Shown: positions 35,082-44,799 of the stretch, piece by piece
How positions within the stretch are numbered: position 1 is the first letter of the stretch
How the letters are laid out: each line of letters opens with the position of its first letter
NCBI RefSeq assembly: GCF_041438865.1
Contig: NZ_CP109450.1
Location: forward strand, 124,001 to 188,000
DNA length: 64,000 nucleotides
Direction of reading: 5' to 3'
From: Streptomyces sp. NBC_01471
GTDB taxonomy: Bacteria; Actinomycetota; Actinomycetes; Streptomycetales; Streptomycetaceae
Translations under genes and position numbers: made by a program
The notes under the pieces: model-generated
Told to the model about the DNA's origin: nothing
Database searches by the model: none
Seen by the model: the letters and a program-made list of their open reading frames with translations, nothing else

Positions 35082-36098
35082 ATGACTGATCCGCGCATCC
35101 TGACGGTGCGGCCCGGCGAGGGTGAGTACGCCTGGACGTTCGGCGGGGCGGCCCCGGTGGCGCGCATCGCTCCCGGCACCGTCCTGGACCTGTTCACCGA
35201 GGACTGCTTCGCCGGGCGGGTGCGCTCCGAGAAAGACCTGGTGTCAGAGGTCTGCGAGTTCCCCTTCCTCAATCCGCAGACCGGCCCCTTCCACATCGAG
35301 GGCGCCGAGCCCGGCGACACGGTGGCCGTGCACTTCGTGTCGGTCGAACCGGCCCGCGACTGGGCCGCGTCGACGACCGTCCCGCTGTTCGGCGCCCTGA
35401 CGTCCACCCACGCGACGGCTTCCCTGCAGCCCCCGCTGCCCGAGGTCGTGTGGATGTGGGAGCTGGACCGGGAGCGGCGCACCTGCCTCTTCCGCGCGCG
35501 GGACAGCGACATCGAGATCGCGCTGCCGATGGACCCGATGCACGGCACGGTCGGGGTGGCCCCGGCCAATCTGGAGGTGCGCTCCGCGCTGGTGCCCGAC
35601 GCACACGGCGGGAACATGGACACGCCGGAGATGCGCGCGGGCGTCACCTGCTATCTGGGGGTGAACGTCGAAGGCGCGCTGCTGAGCCTCGGTGACGGAC
35701 ACGCCCGGCAGGGCGAGGGCGAGACCTGCGGGGTGGCCGTGGAGTGCGCCATGAACACCGTCATCGTGGTCGAGCTCCTCAAGGGGGTGGCGACGCCCTG
35801 GCCCCGCCTGGAGTCGGACACCCACCTGATGTCGACCGGTTCGGCACGCCCGCTGGAGGACGCGTTCCGGATCTCGCAGCTCGATCTGGTGCAATGGCTG
35901 GCGCGCGACTACGGGCTGTCCGAACTGGACGCGTACCAACTGCTCTCCCAGGCGGGCGAGGCCCCGCTCGCCAACGTGTGCGACACCAACTACACGTGTG
36001 TCGCGAAGATCCGCAAGGAATGGCTGCCGGCCGGCGAACCGCACCGTGGTCTGCACCGTCATCTCAGGGAGACCGCAGCGGTACTCCCCCGGCCCTGA
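35082..36098 (+). CDS. Acetamidase/formamidase
   Basis: A 338-aa FmdA/AmdA-type amidase that hydrolyses formamide or acetamide to ammonia and acid. Characteristic stretches: GPFHIEGAEPGDTVAVHF, ALPMDPMHGTVGVAPA, GGNMDTPEMRAGVTCYLGVNVEGALLSLGDGHA (zinc/active-site region) and CDTNYTCVAKIRKEW. Cytoplasmic; no signal peptide. ATG with GGGAGAG upstream. It precedes a secreted amidase and a GAF regulator on the same strand, with 57 nt to the next gene; could serve nitrogen supply. Confidence 0.9.
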   Translation: MTDPRILTVRPGEGEYAWTFGGAAPVARIAPGTVLDLFTEDCFAGRVRSEKDLVSEVCEFPFLNPQTGPFHIEGAEPGDTVAVHFVSVEPARDWAASTTVPLFGALTSTHATASLQPPLPEVVWMWELDRERRTCLFRARDSDIEIALPMDPMHGTVGVAPANLEVRSALVPDAHGGNMDTPEMRAGVTCYLGVNVEGALLSLGDGHARQGEGETCGVAVECAMNTVIVVELLKGVATPWPRLESDTHLMSTGSARPLEDAFRISQLDLVQWLARDYGLSELDAYQLLSQAGEAPLANVCDTNYTCVAKIRKEWLPAGEPHRGLHRHLRETAAVLPRP

Positions 36099-36155
36099 CC
36101 GCACCCCGACCGCACCGCCACAGATACACGTTCCCCCCCACCACAGGAGAGACAG

Positions 36156-36758
36156 ATGGCACCCAACGGATCAGGTCCCAGCCGCAGACGCCTGCTGCAG
36201 AGCGCGGCTTTCATGGCCACCGCGGGCGTCCTGCTGCCCGCGGGCCACGCGGACGCCGACAGCGCGGCGGACACCGACTACCCGACCGCCCACTGGACCC
36301 CCGCGTCCACCGCCAACTACACGCGGTCCACGCGCCCGTCGGCGTACGCGGTGGACCGGGTGGTCATCCACGTCACCCAGGAGACCTTCGCCAACACCCT
36401 GACCATCTTCCGGACTCCGGCGAAGGCGGTCACCGCGCACTACGTGGTGCGCTCGGCCGACGGGTACATCGCCCAGTGCGTCCGGGAGCACGACATCGCC
36501 TGGCACGCCGGGAACTGGGACTACAACACCCGCAGCGTCGGCATCGAGCACGAGGGCTGGGTGGACAAGCCCGAGTACTTCACCGACGCCCTGTACGAGA
36601 AGTCGGCGGCGCTCACCGCGTCCGTCTGCGACCGCTACTCCATCCCGAAGGACCGCACCCACATCATCGGACATGTCGAGGTCCCGGGGACCGACCACAC
36701 GGACCCCGGCCCCCACTGGGACTGGGTGCGGTACCTGCGGCTGGTCAACCGCGCCTGA
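36156..36758 (+). CDS. Secreted N-acetylmuramoyl-L-alanine amidase
   Basis: A 200-aa Amidase_2 (PGRP/T7-lysozyme-like) zinc enzyme that cleaves peptide from glycan in peptidoglycan. The N-terminus has a Tat-type signal (SRRRLLQSAAFMATAGVLLP). The zinc ligands fit VVIHVT (first His), WHAGNWDYN and HIIGHVEVPGTDHTDPGPHWDW (second His, then the acidic tail), and YNTRSVGIEHEG is the family core. ATG with AGGAGAG upstream. Exported and probably involved in wall turnover or scavenging. Confidence 0.9.
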   Translation: MAPNGSGPSRRRLLQSAAFMATAGVLLPAGHADADSAADTDYPTAHWTPASTANYTRSTRPSAYAVDRVVIHVTQETFANTLTIFRTPAKAVTAHYVVRSADGYIAQCVREHDIAWHAGNWDYNTRSVGIEHEGWVDKPEYFTDALYEKSAALTASVCDRYSIPKDRTHIIGHVEVPGTDHTDPGPHWDWVRYLRLVNRA

Positions 36759-36831
36759 CGGGACGCTTGCCCCGTTCCGCCGCCGGGGTGACGATGGACA
36801 GTGTCCCGTGCACCGGGGCCGGGGAGGCCAG

Positions 36832-38085
36832 TTGACCGACACATGGGTGGCTCTGGAAACAGGAGCCGATCCCGCGCGGCGCCGCAGGGCGCTGCGCGGA
36901 GCGTACGAGTCGTTCGCGGCCGCGGGGCGGGTCGAGCGCCCCGTGCGGAGCGTGGTGGCGGAGTCCTGGCGGCGCTCGGCCCGCGCACGGGTCAGCCGCG
37001 AAGGCACGGCGCACGTCGAACTGTCCGACGACGGGCTCGCCGCGTACCGGGACGGCCATCCGCTGGCCCGGGTGATGCCGCTCTTCCGCGAGCTGATGGG
37101 CGCCTACGCGATGGACGGCGAACATCTGCTGGCGGTGTGCGACGCCCACGGGCGGCTGCTCTGGGTGGAGGGGCACGCGACAGCCCGCAGAGCGGCGGGC
37201 CTGATGAACTTCGTTCCCGGGGCGCGCTGGGCGGAGGCGGCCACCGGGACCAACGCGCCCGGCACCGCCATAGCCGTGGACCGTCCCGTCCAGGTCTTCG
37301 CAGCCGAGCACTTCCAGCGGCCCGTCCACCCGTGGACCTGTGCCGCGGCGCCCGTCCACGACCCGGGCACCGGGCGGCTGCTGGGCGCGGTGGACATCAC
37401 CGGCGGGGACCGGCTCGCCCATCCGCACAGCCTGGCCTTCGTCGGCGCGGTCGCACGGGCCGCCGAGTCACAGCTCGCGCTGCTCGCGCCGCCGCCCGCC
37501 GCCGGATCCGTGCAGCTGTCGGTGCTGGGGCGGGACGCGGCGCTGCTCGTGGCGGACGGCCGCAAGTACGAGCTCAGCCGGCGCCACAGTGAGATCCTCA
37601 CGCTGCTCGCCCAGCGCCCGGAGGGCCTCACAGGGAACGAGCTGCTCGTCGAGCTGTACGAGGACGAGACGGTCACCCCTGTGACCCTGCGTGCGGAGCT
37701 GTTCCGGCTGCGCGGACTGCTCGGTCCGGAACTGCTGCGGTCGCGCCCCTACCGGCTGGCCGGCCCCGTCGACACGGACTTCGCCGGGGTGGCCCGCCTG
37801 CTGGCGTCCGGGGCGGTGACCTTGGCGATGAACGCGTACGCCGGTCCCCTGCTGCCCGGATCGCGGGCGCCCGCTGTGGTCCGGCTGCGCCGGCGTCTCG
37901 CCGACCAGCTGCGGGACGCGCTGATCACACGCGGGGATCCGGGGCTGCTCGCTGACTGGGCGTACAGCCCCTGGGGCGAGGACGACCTCCCCGTCTGGCG
38001 GGCGCTCGCCACCACGCAGCCCGACCGGCAGCGGTCGGCCGCCGTGTCGCGGGTGCGCGAACTGGACACCTGGCAGCGTTCCTGA
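36832..38085 (+). CDS. GAF-domain transcriptional regulator, TTG start
   Basis: A 417-aa regulator. Residues 1-45 are helical; the GAF-like sensor spans about 70-225 (LLAVCDAHGRLLWVEGH, FVPGARWAEAATGTNAPGTA, RPVHPWTCAAAPVHDP). After VLGRDAALLV comes a winged-helix segment (about 245-330: ELSRRHSEILTLLAQRPEGLTG) and a C-terminal helical part. It is the AcoR/GAF type without a sigma-54 AAA+ module, seen beside exaC-type aldehyde dehydrogenases in Streptomyces. The TTG at 36832 is decided by GGGGAGG 7 nt upstream; no ATG or GTG fits. It likely controls the following dehydrogenase/permease genes. Confidence 0.82.
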   Translation: MTDTWVALETGADPARRRRALRGAYESFAAAGRVERPVRSVVAESWRRSARARVSREGTAHVELSDDGLAAYRDGHPLARVMPLFRELMGAYAMDGEHLLAVCDAHGRLLWVEGHATARRAAGLMNFVPGARWAEAATGTNAPGTAIAVDRPVQVFAAEHFQRPVHPWTCAAAPVHDPGTGRLLGAVDITGGDRLAHPHSLAFVGAVARAAESQLALLAPPPAAGSVQLSVLGRDAALLVADGRKYELSRRHSEILTLLAQRPEGLTGNELLVELYEDETVTPVTLRAELFRLRGLLGPELLRSRPYRLAGPVDTDFAGVARLLASGAVTLAMNAYAGPLLPGSRAPAVVRLRRRLADQLRDALITRGDPGLLADWAYSPWGEDDLPVWRALATTQPDRQRSAAVSRVRELDTWQRS

Positions 38086-38160
38086 CCGGCGCCCGCTTCC
38101 CCCGGCTGCCCCGCCCGCACTGCGCGGACGCCCCGGGCTCCTTACTCTCGGTTCGTACAG

Positions 38161-38226
38161 CACTGCCGGTCGGTGGCGCCACCGGCTGGTGAAGCACCGT
38201 CGGTCGGTAACGCACCGCCGGTCGGT
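38161..38226. repeat. Three 14-bp direct repeats upstream of aldehyde dehydrogenase 1
   Basis: CAC(T/C)G(T/C)CGGTCGGT at 38161-38174, 38195-38208 and 38213-38226, with start spacings of 34 and 18 bp. They lie 60 bp upstream of aldehyde dehydrogenase 1 and just past a promoter-like TCCTTACTCTCGG (38139-38151), and may bind the adjacent GAF regulator. Confidence 0.6.
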
Positions 38227-38285
38227 ACAGCGACCGCATGGACCGTCCGCGCGCAAGCCGGTCGCCCGAACCCCGAGGAGTCCGC

Positions 38286-39755
38286 ATGCCTGAGCTGTTC
38301 ATCGGCGGGACCTGGACGGCCGCCGCTGACGGGGGGCTCCGCGAGATCCGCTGCCCCGCCGACGGCACCCTGGTGGCCACGGTCGACGAGGCCGGGGCGC
38401 GGGACGCCTCGGCGGCGGTCGCCGCGGCGCGTGAGGCGTTCGACCGCGGGCCGTGGCCCGCGACCCCGGCCGCCGAGCGGGGTGCGCTGCTGCTGCGGGT
38501 CGCCGCCCTGATCGAACGCGACCAGGACGCGCTCGCCCGCGCCGAGTCCCTGGACACCGGGAAGCGGCTCGTGGAGAGCGAGTACGACATGGCGGACATC
38601 GCCAACTGCTTCCGCTACTTCGGCAATCTGGTGGCGTCCGGCGGCACCGACCGTGTCGTCGACACCGGGGACCCGGGTGTCGACAGCCGGATCGTGCACG
38701 AACCGGTCGGTGTGTGCGCGCTGATCACCCCCTGGAACTATCCGCTGCTCCAGACCGCGTGGAAGGTCGCGCCGGCACTGGGCGCCGGCAACACGTTCGT
38801 CCTAAAACCGAGTGAACTGACGCCGCACACCGCTGTCTTCCTGATGCGGCTGCTGACCGAGGCCGGGCTGCCGGACGGGGCCGCCAACCTCGTCCTGGGC
38901 ACCGGTCCGGACGTCGGCGCACCGCTCAGCGAGGACCCGCGGGTCGACATGGTGTCCTTCACCGGCGGGCTGGTCACCGGACGCCGCATCATGGCCGCCG
39001 CGGCACCCACGGTGAAGAAGGTCGCCCTGGAGCTCGGCGGCAAGAACCCCAACATCGTCTTCGCGGACGCGGAGTACGAGAGCGCCGTCGACTACGCCCT
39101 GACCGCCGTGTTCCTCCACTCCGGGCAGGTCTGCTCGGCAGGTGCGCGGCTGCTCGTCCAGGACGAGCTGCACGACCGGTTCGTCGAGGACGTCGTGGCC
39201 GGGGCGCGGGCCATCCCGCTGGGCGGCCCCTTCGACGAGCGTGCGCGTACCGGTCCGCTGATCTCGGCGGCACACCGCGAGAAGGTCGAGGCGTATGTCG
39301 CGGCCGGCCTCGCCGAGGGCGCGGTGCTCCGCTGCGGGGGCGCACGGCCGGAGGACCCGGCGCTGGACGACGGCTTCTACTACCTGCCGACGGTGCTGGA
39401 CGAGTGCACTCCGGAGATGTCCGTGGTGCGTGACGAGTCGTTCGGCCCGGTCCTGACGGTCGAGCGGTTCAGCGACGAGGACGAAGCGGTCGCCCTCGCC
39501 AATGACACGGTCTACGGACTGTCCGGAGGGGTCTGGTCCCAGGATGTCGGCCGGGCCCACCGGGTGGCGTCCCGGCTGCGGGCCGGCACCGTATGGATCA
39601 ATGACTTCCAGCCGTACGTACCGCAGGCCGAGTGGGGCGGAATGAAGCAGTCCGGCTTCGGCCGCGAGCTGGGCCCCGCGGGTCTCGCGGAGTACCAGGA
39701 GGCCAAGCACGTGTGGCGCAACCTGTCGCCGCGTCCGCTGAGGTGGTTCGAGTGA
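38286..39755 (+). CDS. Aldehyde dehydrogenase 1 (betaine-aldehyde-like)
   Basis: A 489-aa NAD(P)-dependent dehydrogenase that oxidises aldehydes to acids. The nucleotide pocket is PWNYPLLQTAWKVAPAL with KPSELTP, the general-base Glu is in LELGGKNP and the catalytic Cys in SGQVCSAGARL (near residue 285). The overall pattern fits BADH/gamma-aminobutyraldehyde types. ATG with GAGGAG upstream. Its stop overlaps the GTG start of the APC permease (GTGA), so they are cotranscribed. With the permease and GMC oxidoreductase it suggests uptake and oxidation of an amino alcohol or amine such as choline. Confidence 0.9.
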   Translation: MPELFIGGTWTAAADGGLREIRCPADGTLVATVDEAGARDASAAVAAAREAFDRGPWPATPAAERGALLLRVAALIERDQDALARAESLDTGKRLVESEYDMADIANCFRYFGNLVASGGTDRVVDTGDPGVDSRIVHEPVGVCALITPWNYPLLQTAWKVAPALGAGNTFVLKPSELTPHTAVFLMRLLTEAGLPDGAANLVLGTGPDVGAPLSEDPRVDMVSFTGGLVTGRRIMAAAAPTVKKVALELGGKNPNIVFADAEYESAVDYALTAVFLHSGQVCSAGARLLVQDELHDRFVEDVVAGARAIPLGGPFDERARTGPLISAAHREKVEAYVAAGLAEGAVLRCGGARPEDPALDDGFYYLPTVLDECTPEMSVVRDESFGPVLTVERFSDEDEAVALANDTVYGLSGGVWSQDVGRAHRVASRLRAGTVWINDFQPYVPQAEWGGMKQSGFGRELGPAGLAEYQEAKHVWRNLSPRPLRWFE

Positions 39756-41353
39756 GGCGGCCCGGCTCGGCCGGAGCGGGCGGTACCGGCGGGGAGGGCA
39801 CCACACCGGATCCCGCGGGCGCGGCCCGTACGCAGAGCCAGGACGACGACGATTCGCTCTCGGCGTTCGGATACAAGCCCGAACTCAAGCGCACCCTCGG
39901 CAACTTCCACACCTTCGCAGCCGGGATCAGCTACATCTCGATCCTGACCGGTACCTTCCAGCTGTTCTACTTCGGTGTCAGCTTCGGCGGGCCCGCCTAC
40001 TGGTGGTCCTGGCCGATGGTCTTCATCGGCCAGCTGATGGTGGCCCTCTGCTTCTGCGAGCTGGCCGCCCGGTACCCCGTGGCGGGCTCCGTCTACAACT
40101 GGGCGAAGAAGCTCGGCGGCCCGCACGTCGGCTGGCTCGGCGGCTGGATGATGATGACCGCCACGATGGTGTCGCTGGCCGCCGTGGCGCTCGCGTACCA
40201 GATCACGCTGCCGCAGATCTCCGCGACGTTCCAGTTCGTCGGGGACGGGACCGGCAAGACCGACGCGGCGGAGAACGCCGTCCTGCTGGGCAGCGTGCTG
40301 ATCCTCTTCACCACCTTGGTGAACGCCTTCGGGGTCAAGCTGATGGCCCGGATCAACTCCGCCGGTGTCATGGTCGAGCTGATCGCGGCCGTCGTCCTGA
40401 TCATCCTGCTGGCCGCGCACATCACCCGGGGCCCCTCCGCGATCACCGAAACCCACGGCATCGGCGCGGGGCAGACCCTGGGCTACTTCCGCGCGTTCCT
40501 GACCGCTTCGCTCGCCTCCGCGTATGTGATGTACGGCTTCGACACGGCGTCCTCGCTCGGTGAGGAGAGCGTGGATCCCAGCCGGAACGCTCCGCGGGCG
40601 ATTCTGCGGGCCCTGTTCTTCTCGTTCCTGCTCGGCGGGCTCATCCTGTTGTTCGCGCTGCTGGCCGTGCCCGACCTGACCTCGAAGAAGCTGGCCGCTG
40701 ACGGTCTCCAGTACGTGGTGCTCTCCACGCTCGGCTCGACGATCGGCCAGATCGTGCTGTGGTGTGTGGTCGTCGCGATCACGGTCTGCGAACTGGCCGT
40801 GCACGCCGCGGGCATCCGGCTGGCCTTCGCGATGGCCCGCGACAACTGCCTGCCGGCGTCGTCCCTGCTCGCCCGGGTCAGCCCGCGGTTCAAGACACCG
40901 GTCCTTCCCGCGATCATCATCGGGATCGTCGGCATCGTGATCCTGGTGATCAACATCAACCAGCCGCAGATCTTCTCGGTGATCACGAGCATCGCGATCA
41001 TCATGATCTACGTGGCGTATCTGCTGGTCACCACCCCGATGCTGATCCGGCGGCTGCGCGGCACCTGGGAGCCGGCCGAAGGGCGCTTCTCGCTCGGCCG
41101 GTTCGGGTTGCCCATCAACATCCTCGCGGTGCTGTGGGGCTTCGCCATGTCGCTCAACCTGGCCTGGCCCCGCAGCAAGGTCTACAACGCGACGGGCCCG
41201 CACCACTGGTACCTCCAGTGGGGCGCGTTCGTCTTCATCGGCATCGTCGGCGGTGGCGGGTTCGCGTACTACTGGTTCGTCCAGCGCAAGAAGACCGGCG
41301 TGCTGGACGCACACCGCGCCGTCCTGGAGGACCCGCAGCCGCCCGCCGTATGA
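39752..41353 (+). CDS. APC-superfamily amino acid/amine permease
   Basis: A 533-aa secondary transporter with about 12 membrane helices, starting at GTG 39752 inside the dehydrogenase stop. The N-terminal 45 residues are hydrophilic (QDDDDSLSAFGYKPELKRTLG), and the first helix has the APC pattern FAAGISYISILTGTFQLF. The family carries amino acids, GABA, choline- or ethanolamine-like amines. The neighbouring aldehyde and GMC dehydrogenases favour an amine or amino alcohol. A GTGA overlap gives tight coupling. Confidence 0.88.
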   Translation: MRRPGSAGAGGTGGEGTTPDPAGAARTQSQDDDDSLSAFGYKPELKRTLGNFHTFAAGISYISILTGTFQLFYFGVSFGGPAYWWSWPMVFIGQLMVALCFCELAARYPVAGSVYNWAKKLGGPHVGWLGGWMMMTATMVSLAAVALAYQITLPQISATFQFVGDGTGKTDAAENAVLLGSVLILFTTLVNAFGVKLMARINSAGVMVELIAAVVLIILLAAHITRGPSAITETHGIGAGQTLGYFRAFLTASLASAYVMYGFDTASSLGEESVDPSRNAPRAILRALFFSFLLGGLILLFALLAVPDLTSKKLAADGLQYVVLSTLGSTIGQIVLWCVVVAITVCELAVHAAGIRLAFAMARDNCLPASSLLARVSPRFKTPVLPAIIIGIVGIVILVININQPQIFSVITSIAIIMIYVAYLLVTTPMLIRRLRGTWEPAEGRFSLGRFGLPINILAVLWGFAMSLNLAWPRSKVYNATGPHHWYLQWGAFVFIGIVGGGGFAYYWFVQRKKTGVLDAHRAVLEDPQPPAV

Positions 41354-41390
41354 ATCCCCCGGCCGCACCCCACCCACGAGGCTTTCTCTA

Positions 41391-41429
41391 CCTCCCCCTC
41401 CCTCTCCTCCCCCTCTTCCCCTCTCCCCC
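41391..41429. repeat. 39-nt homopyrimidine tract
   Basis: Only C and T on the plus strand across 39 consecutive bases between the permease and GMC genes. Such mirror-capable C/T tracts can adopt H-DNA or hinder polymerase; here it lies in the 103-nt linker. Confidence 0.9.
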
Positions 41430-41456
41430 GCCGGAACCCCCTGATCTGGAGCAGCG

Positions 41457-43034
41457 ATGTCCGAGGAAACGTCCGAGCGCGCCGGCGACCGCGGCACGTA
41501 CGACTACGTAGTGGTGGGCGGCGGTACCGCGGGCGCGGTCGTCGCCGCCCGGCTGAGCGAGGACCCCTCCGTCACGGTCTGCGTGCTGGAGGCCGGTCCG
41601 TCGGATGCGGGCGACGACAACGTGCTGCGGCTCGACCGGTGGATGGCCCTGCTGGAGTCCGGCTACGACTGGGACTACCCGGTGGAGCCGCAGGAGAACG
41701 GCAACAGCTTCATGCGGCACGCCAGGGCCAAGGTCCTGGGCGGCTGCTCGTCGCACAACTCCTGCATCGCCTTCTGGGCACCGGCCGAGGACCTGGACGA
41801 GTGGGGCGCGCTGGGCTGTACGGGCTGGAGCGCGGCGGACTGCTTTCCGCTCTACAGACGGCTGGAGAGCAATGACGCGCCCGGTGACCACCACGGCCGT
41901 TCCGGTCCTGTGACCATCCGGACCGTCCCGCCGGCCGACCCGTGCGGCGCGGCGCTGCTGGACGCCTGCGCGGAGGCCGGGATTCCCCGTACCCCCTTCA
42001 ACACGGGGACGACGGTGGTGCGCGGGGCGCACTGGTTCCAGATCAACGCCCGTGAGGACGGCACGCGTTCGTCGGCTTCGGTGTCCTATCTGCACCCGGT
42101 GCTCGCGGACCGGCCGAATCTGGAGATCCGGACCGGGCTCCAGGCCAAGCGGCTGCTCTTCGACGCGGACGAGCGGTGCACCGGTGTGGAGTACCTGGAG
42201 CCCGACACGGTGCACAGCGGCTCGGTGACCGCACGCCGCGAGGTGATCGTCAGCTGCGGGGCCATCGACTCGCCGAAGCTGCTGATGCTGTCGGGCATCG
42301 GACCGGCCGGGCACCTGCGCGAGAGCGGGATCGGCGTACGGGTGGACTCCCCCGGCGTCGGATCCCACCTTCAGGACCACCCGGAGGGCGTGATCATGTG
42401 GGAAGCGAAGCGGCCCATGGTCACCTCCTCCACCCAGTGGTGGGAGATCGGCATCTTCTCCGACACCGAACCGGACCTGGACCGGCCCGACCTGATGTTC
42501 CACTACGGCTCGGTGCCCTTCGACATGAACACCTATCGGCGGGGCTATCCGACGACGGACAACGCGTTCTGTCTCACCCCGAACGTCACCCGGGCCCGCT
42601 CGATGGGCACGGTCCGGCTGCGTACCCGCGACTTCCGGGACAAGCCCCGCGTCGATCCGCGCTACTTCACCGACGACCACGACATCAGGGTGATGACCTA
42701 CGGCCTGCGGCTCGCGCGGAAGATCGTCTCCCAGCCCGCGATGGCCGAATGGGCCGGCACGGAGCTGGCGCCGGGGCCGGCCGCACGCTCCGACGACGAG
42801 CTGTTCTCGTACATCCGCGAGACCCACAACACCGTGTACCACCCCGCGGGCACCGTGCGGATGGGCGCGGCCGGGGACCCGGATTCCCCGCTCGACCCGC
42901 AGCTGCGGGTGAAGGGCGTGACCGGGCTGCGAGTGGCCGACGCGTCGGTCATGCCGTTCCTGCCGACCGTGAATCCGTGCATCACCACCATGATGATCGG
43001 CGAGAAGTGCGCCGACATGATCAAGGAGGGCTGA
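41457..43034 (+). CDS. GMC-family flavin oxidoreductase (choline-dehydrogenase-like)
   Basis: A 525-aa FAD enzyme of the GMC family. The Rossmann motif VVVGGGTAGAVVAARLSE starts near residue 20; signature 1 resembles HARAKVLGGCSSHNSC; signature 2 is GAIDSPKLLMLSGIG. The C-terminal catalytic His-Asn region is NTVYHPAGTVRMG and PTVNPCITTMMIGEK. Relatives oxidise choline or other alcohols to aldehydes that the flanking aldehyde dehydrogenases could then convert to acids. ATG with GGAG upstream. Cotranscription with the permease is likely but interrupted by the pyrimidine tract. Confidence 0.88.
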   Translation: MSEETSERAGDRGTYDYVVVGGGTAGAVVAARLSEDPSVTVCVLEAGPSDAGDDNVLRLDRWMALLESGYDWDYPVEPQENGNSFMRHARAKVLGGCSSHNSCIAFWAPAEDLDEWGALGCTGWSAADCFPLYRRLESNDAPGDHHGRSGPVTIRTVPPADPCGAALLDACAEAGIPRTPFNTGTTVVRGAHWFQINAREDGTRSSASVSYLHPVLADRPNLEIRTGLQAKRLLFDADERCTGVEYLEPDTVHSGSVTARREVIVSCGAIDSPKLLMLSGIGPAGHLRESGIGVRVDSPGVGSHLQDHPEGVIMWEAKRPMVTSSTQWWEIGIFSDTEPDLDRPDLMFHYGSVPFDMNTYRRGYPTTDNAFCLTPNVTRARSMGTVRLRTRDFRDKPRVDPRYFTDDHDIRVMTYGLRLARKIVSQPAMAEWAGTELAPGPAARSDDELFSYIRETHNTVYHPAGTVRMGAAGDPDSPLDPQLRVKGVTGLRVADASVMPFLPTVNPCITTMMIGEKCADMIKEG

Positions 43035-43169
43035 TCAACCGGGCTGATCGGAAACGGATCGAGGGCTGATCGAGGGCTGATCGGTGGGCCGGCCCGGACG
43101 GGAGACGTGGCCGGGGCGATGTCCCGCGTGGCCCGGGGCGCAGCCCATGTGGCCGGGGTGCGATCCCCC
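43028..43169. repeat. Two repeat families between the GMC and aldehyde dehydrogenase 2 genes
   Basis: GGGCTGATC occurs four times (43028, 43041, 43063, 43074), the first overlapping the GMC stop. GTGGCC occurs three times at exact 21-bp spacing (43107, 43128, 43149) as the lead of a 21-bp unit. An inverted repeat GCAACGTGGTTGC (43176-43188) and a promoter-like CCTACTCTCGG (43201-43211) follow. The 21-bp period, two helical turns, suits one-face binding of a regulator. Confidence 0.6.
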
Positions 43170-43262
43170 GTCTTCGCAACGTGGTTGCAACGTCATGGTC
43201 CCTACTCTCGGCTCCGAGCGCCGTCCAAGGGCGGGCGGCGCGGATTCCGGGAGGCCACTGAG

Positions 43263-44786
43263 ATGACCCGTTACGCAGCGCCAGGCACCGAGGGCGCGAT
43301 CGTCTCGTACGAGTCGCGCTACGACCACTGGATCGGCGGGGAGTTCGTCCCGCCCGCCCGCGGGCAGTACTTCGAGAACCCGAGCCCGGTGAACGGCAGG
43401 CCGTTCACCGAGATTGCCCGCGGCACCGCCGAGGACGTCGAACGCGCCCTGGACGCGGCGCACGCCGCGGCCCCCGGCTGGGGCCGGACCGCGGCGGGTG
43501 ACCGGGCGACGGTCCTCAACCGGATCGCCGACCGGATGGAGGCGCATCTGGAGGAGCTGGCGGTCGCCGAGAGCTGGGAGAACGGCAAGCCGGTCCGTGA
43601 GACGCTGGCCGCCGACATCCCGCTGGCCATAGACCACTTCCGCTACTTCGCGGGCGCGCTGCGAGCCCAGGAGGGCACGCTCAGCGAGCTGGACGACGAC
43701 ACCGTGGCGTACCACTTCCACGAGCCGCTCGGCGTGGTCGGCCAGATCATTCCGTGGAACTTCCCGATCCTGATGGCGACGTGGAAGCTCGCTCCGGCTC
43801 TGGCCGCGGGGAACGCGGTGGTCCTCAAGCCGGCCGAACAGACCCCGGCCTCCATCCACTTCTGGATGAGTCTGATCTCCGACCTGCTGCCGGCCGGTGT
43901 GGTCAACATCGTCAACGGCTTCGGCTCGGAGGCGGGCAAGCCGCTGGCGTCGAGTCCGCGGGTCGCGAAGATCGCGTTCACCGGCGAGACCACGACCGGG
44001 CGGCTGATCATGCAGTACGCCTCCGAGAACATCAAGCCGGTCACGCTCGAACTCGGCGGCAAGTCCCCGAACATCTTCTTCGACGACGTGTGGTCGGCGG
44101 ACGACGACTTCCGCGACAAGGCGCTCGAAGGCTTCACGATGTTCGCGCTCAACCAGGGCGAGGTGTGCACCTGCCCGTCGCGCGCGCTGATCCAGCGCGG
44201 TCACTACAGCGAATTCCTGGAGGCGGGTATCGCCCGCACCCGGCAGATCGTGCCGGGGCACCCGCTGGACACGGACACGATGATCGGCGCACAGGCCTCC
44301 AACGACCAGCTGCAGAAGATCCTCTCGTATCTGGACATCGGCCAGCAGGAGGGCGCGAAGATCCTCACCGGCGGGCAGCGGATCGAGTACGACGGCGAGT
44401 TGGCCGGCGGATACTACGTACAGCCGACGATCTTCGAGGGCGACAACAGGATGCGGGTCTTCCAGGAGGAGATCTTCGGCCCGGTCGTCGCCGTCACGTC
44501 CTTCTCCGACTTCGACGACGCGATCAGCACAGCGAACGACACGCTGTACGGACTCGGCGCGGGCGTATGGACCCGGGACATGAACACCGCCTACCGTGCG
44601 GGCCGCGCCATCCAGGCGGGCCGCGTCTGGACGAACTGCTACCACGCCTACCCCGCGCACGCGGCGTTCGGCGGATACAAGCAGTCCGGCATCGGGCGGG
44701 AGAACCACCGGATGATGCTGGACCACTACCAGCAGACGAAGAACCTTCTGGTGTCCTACTCGCCGAAGAAGCTCGGGTTCTTCTAG
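43263..44786 (+). CDS. Aldehyde dehydrogenase 2 (ExaC-like)
   Basis: A 507-aa NAD-dependent aldehyde dehydrogenase of the ExaC/AcoD acetaldehyde type. It has [26 protein letters not shown], the general base in LELGGKSPN and the catalytic Cys in [15 protein letters not shown] (near residue 300). The C-terminus [14 protein letters not shown] is typical of this group. The ATG at 43263 replaces a longer frame that would read repeats. GAF regulators of the AcoR type usually govern such genes; one lies 5 kb upstream. A 11-bp hairpin terminator follows. Confidence 0.92.
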   Translation: MTRYAAPGTEGAIVSYESRYDHWIGGEFVPPARGQYFENPSPVNGRPFTEIARGTAEDVERALDAAHAAAPGWGRTAAGDRATVLNRIADRMEAHLEELAVAESWENGKPVRETLAADIPLAIDHFRYFAGALRAQEGTLSELDDDTVAYHFHEPLGVVGQIIPWNFPILMATWKLAPALAAGNAVVLKPAEQTPASIHFWMSLISDLLPAGVVNIVNGFGSEAGKPLASSPRVAKIAFTGETTTGRLIMQYASENIKPVTLELGGKSPNIFFDDVWSADDDFRDKALEGFTMFALNQGEVCTCPSRALIQRGHYSEFLEAGIARTRQIVPGHPLDTDTMIGAQASNDQLQKILSYLDIGQQEGAKILTGGQRIEYDGELAGGYYVQPTIFEGDNRMRVFQEEIFGPVVAVTSFSDFDDAISTANDTLYGLGAGVWTRDMNTAYRAGRAIQAGRVWTNCYHAYPAHAAFGGYKQSGIGRENHRMMLDHYQQTKNLLVSYSPKKLGFF

Positions 44787-44799
44787 GGACCTACGAAAA

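Noticed and set aside
39512..41497. 661-codon open frame antisense to the APC permease
   Set aside because: Low-complexity Arg/His/Asp/Gly composition and no ribosome site; a shadow of the permease gene.
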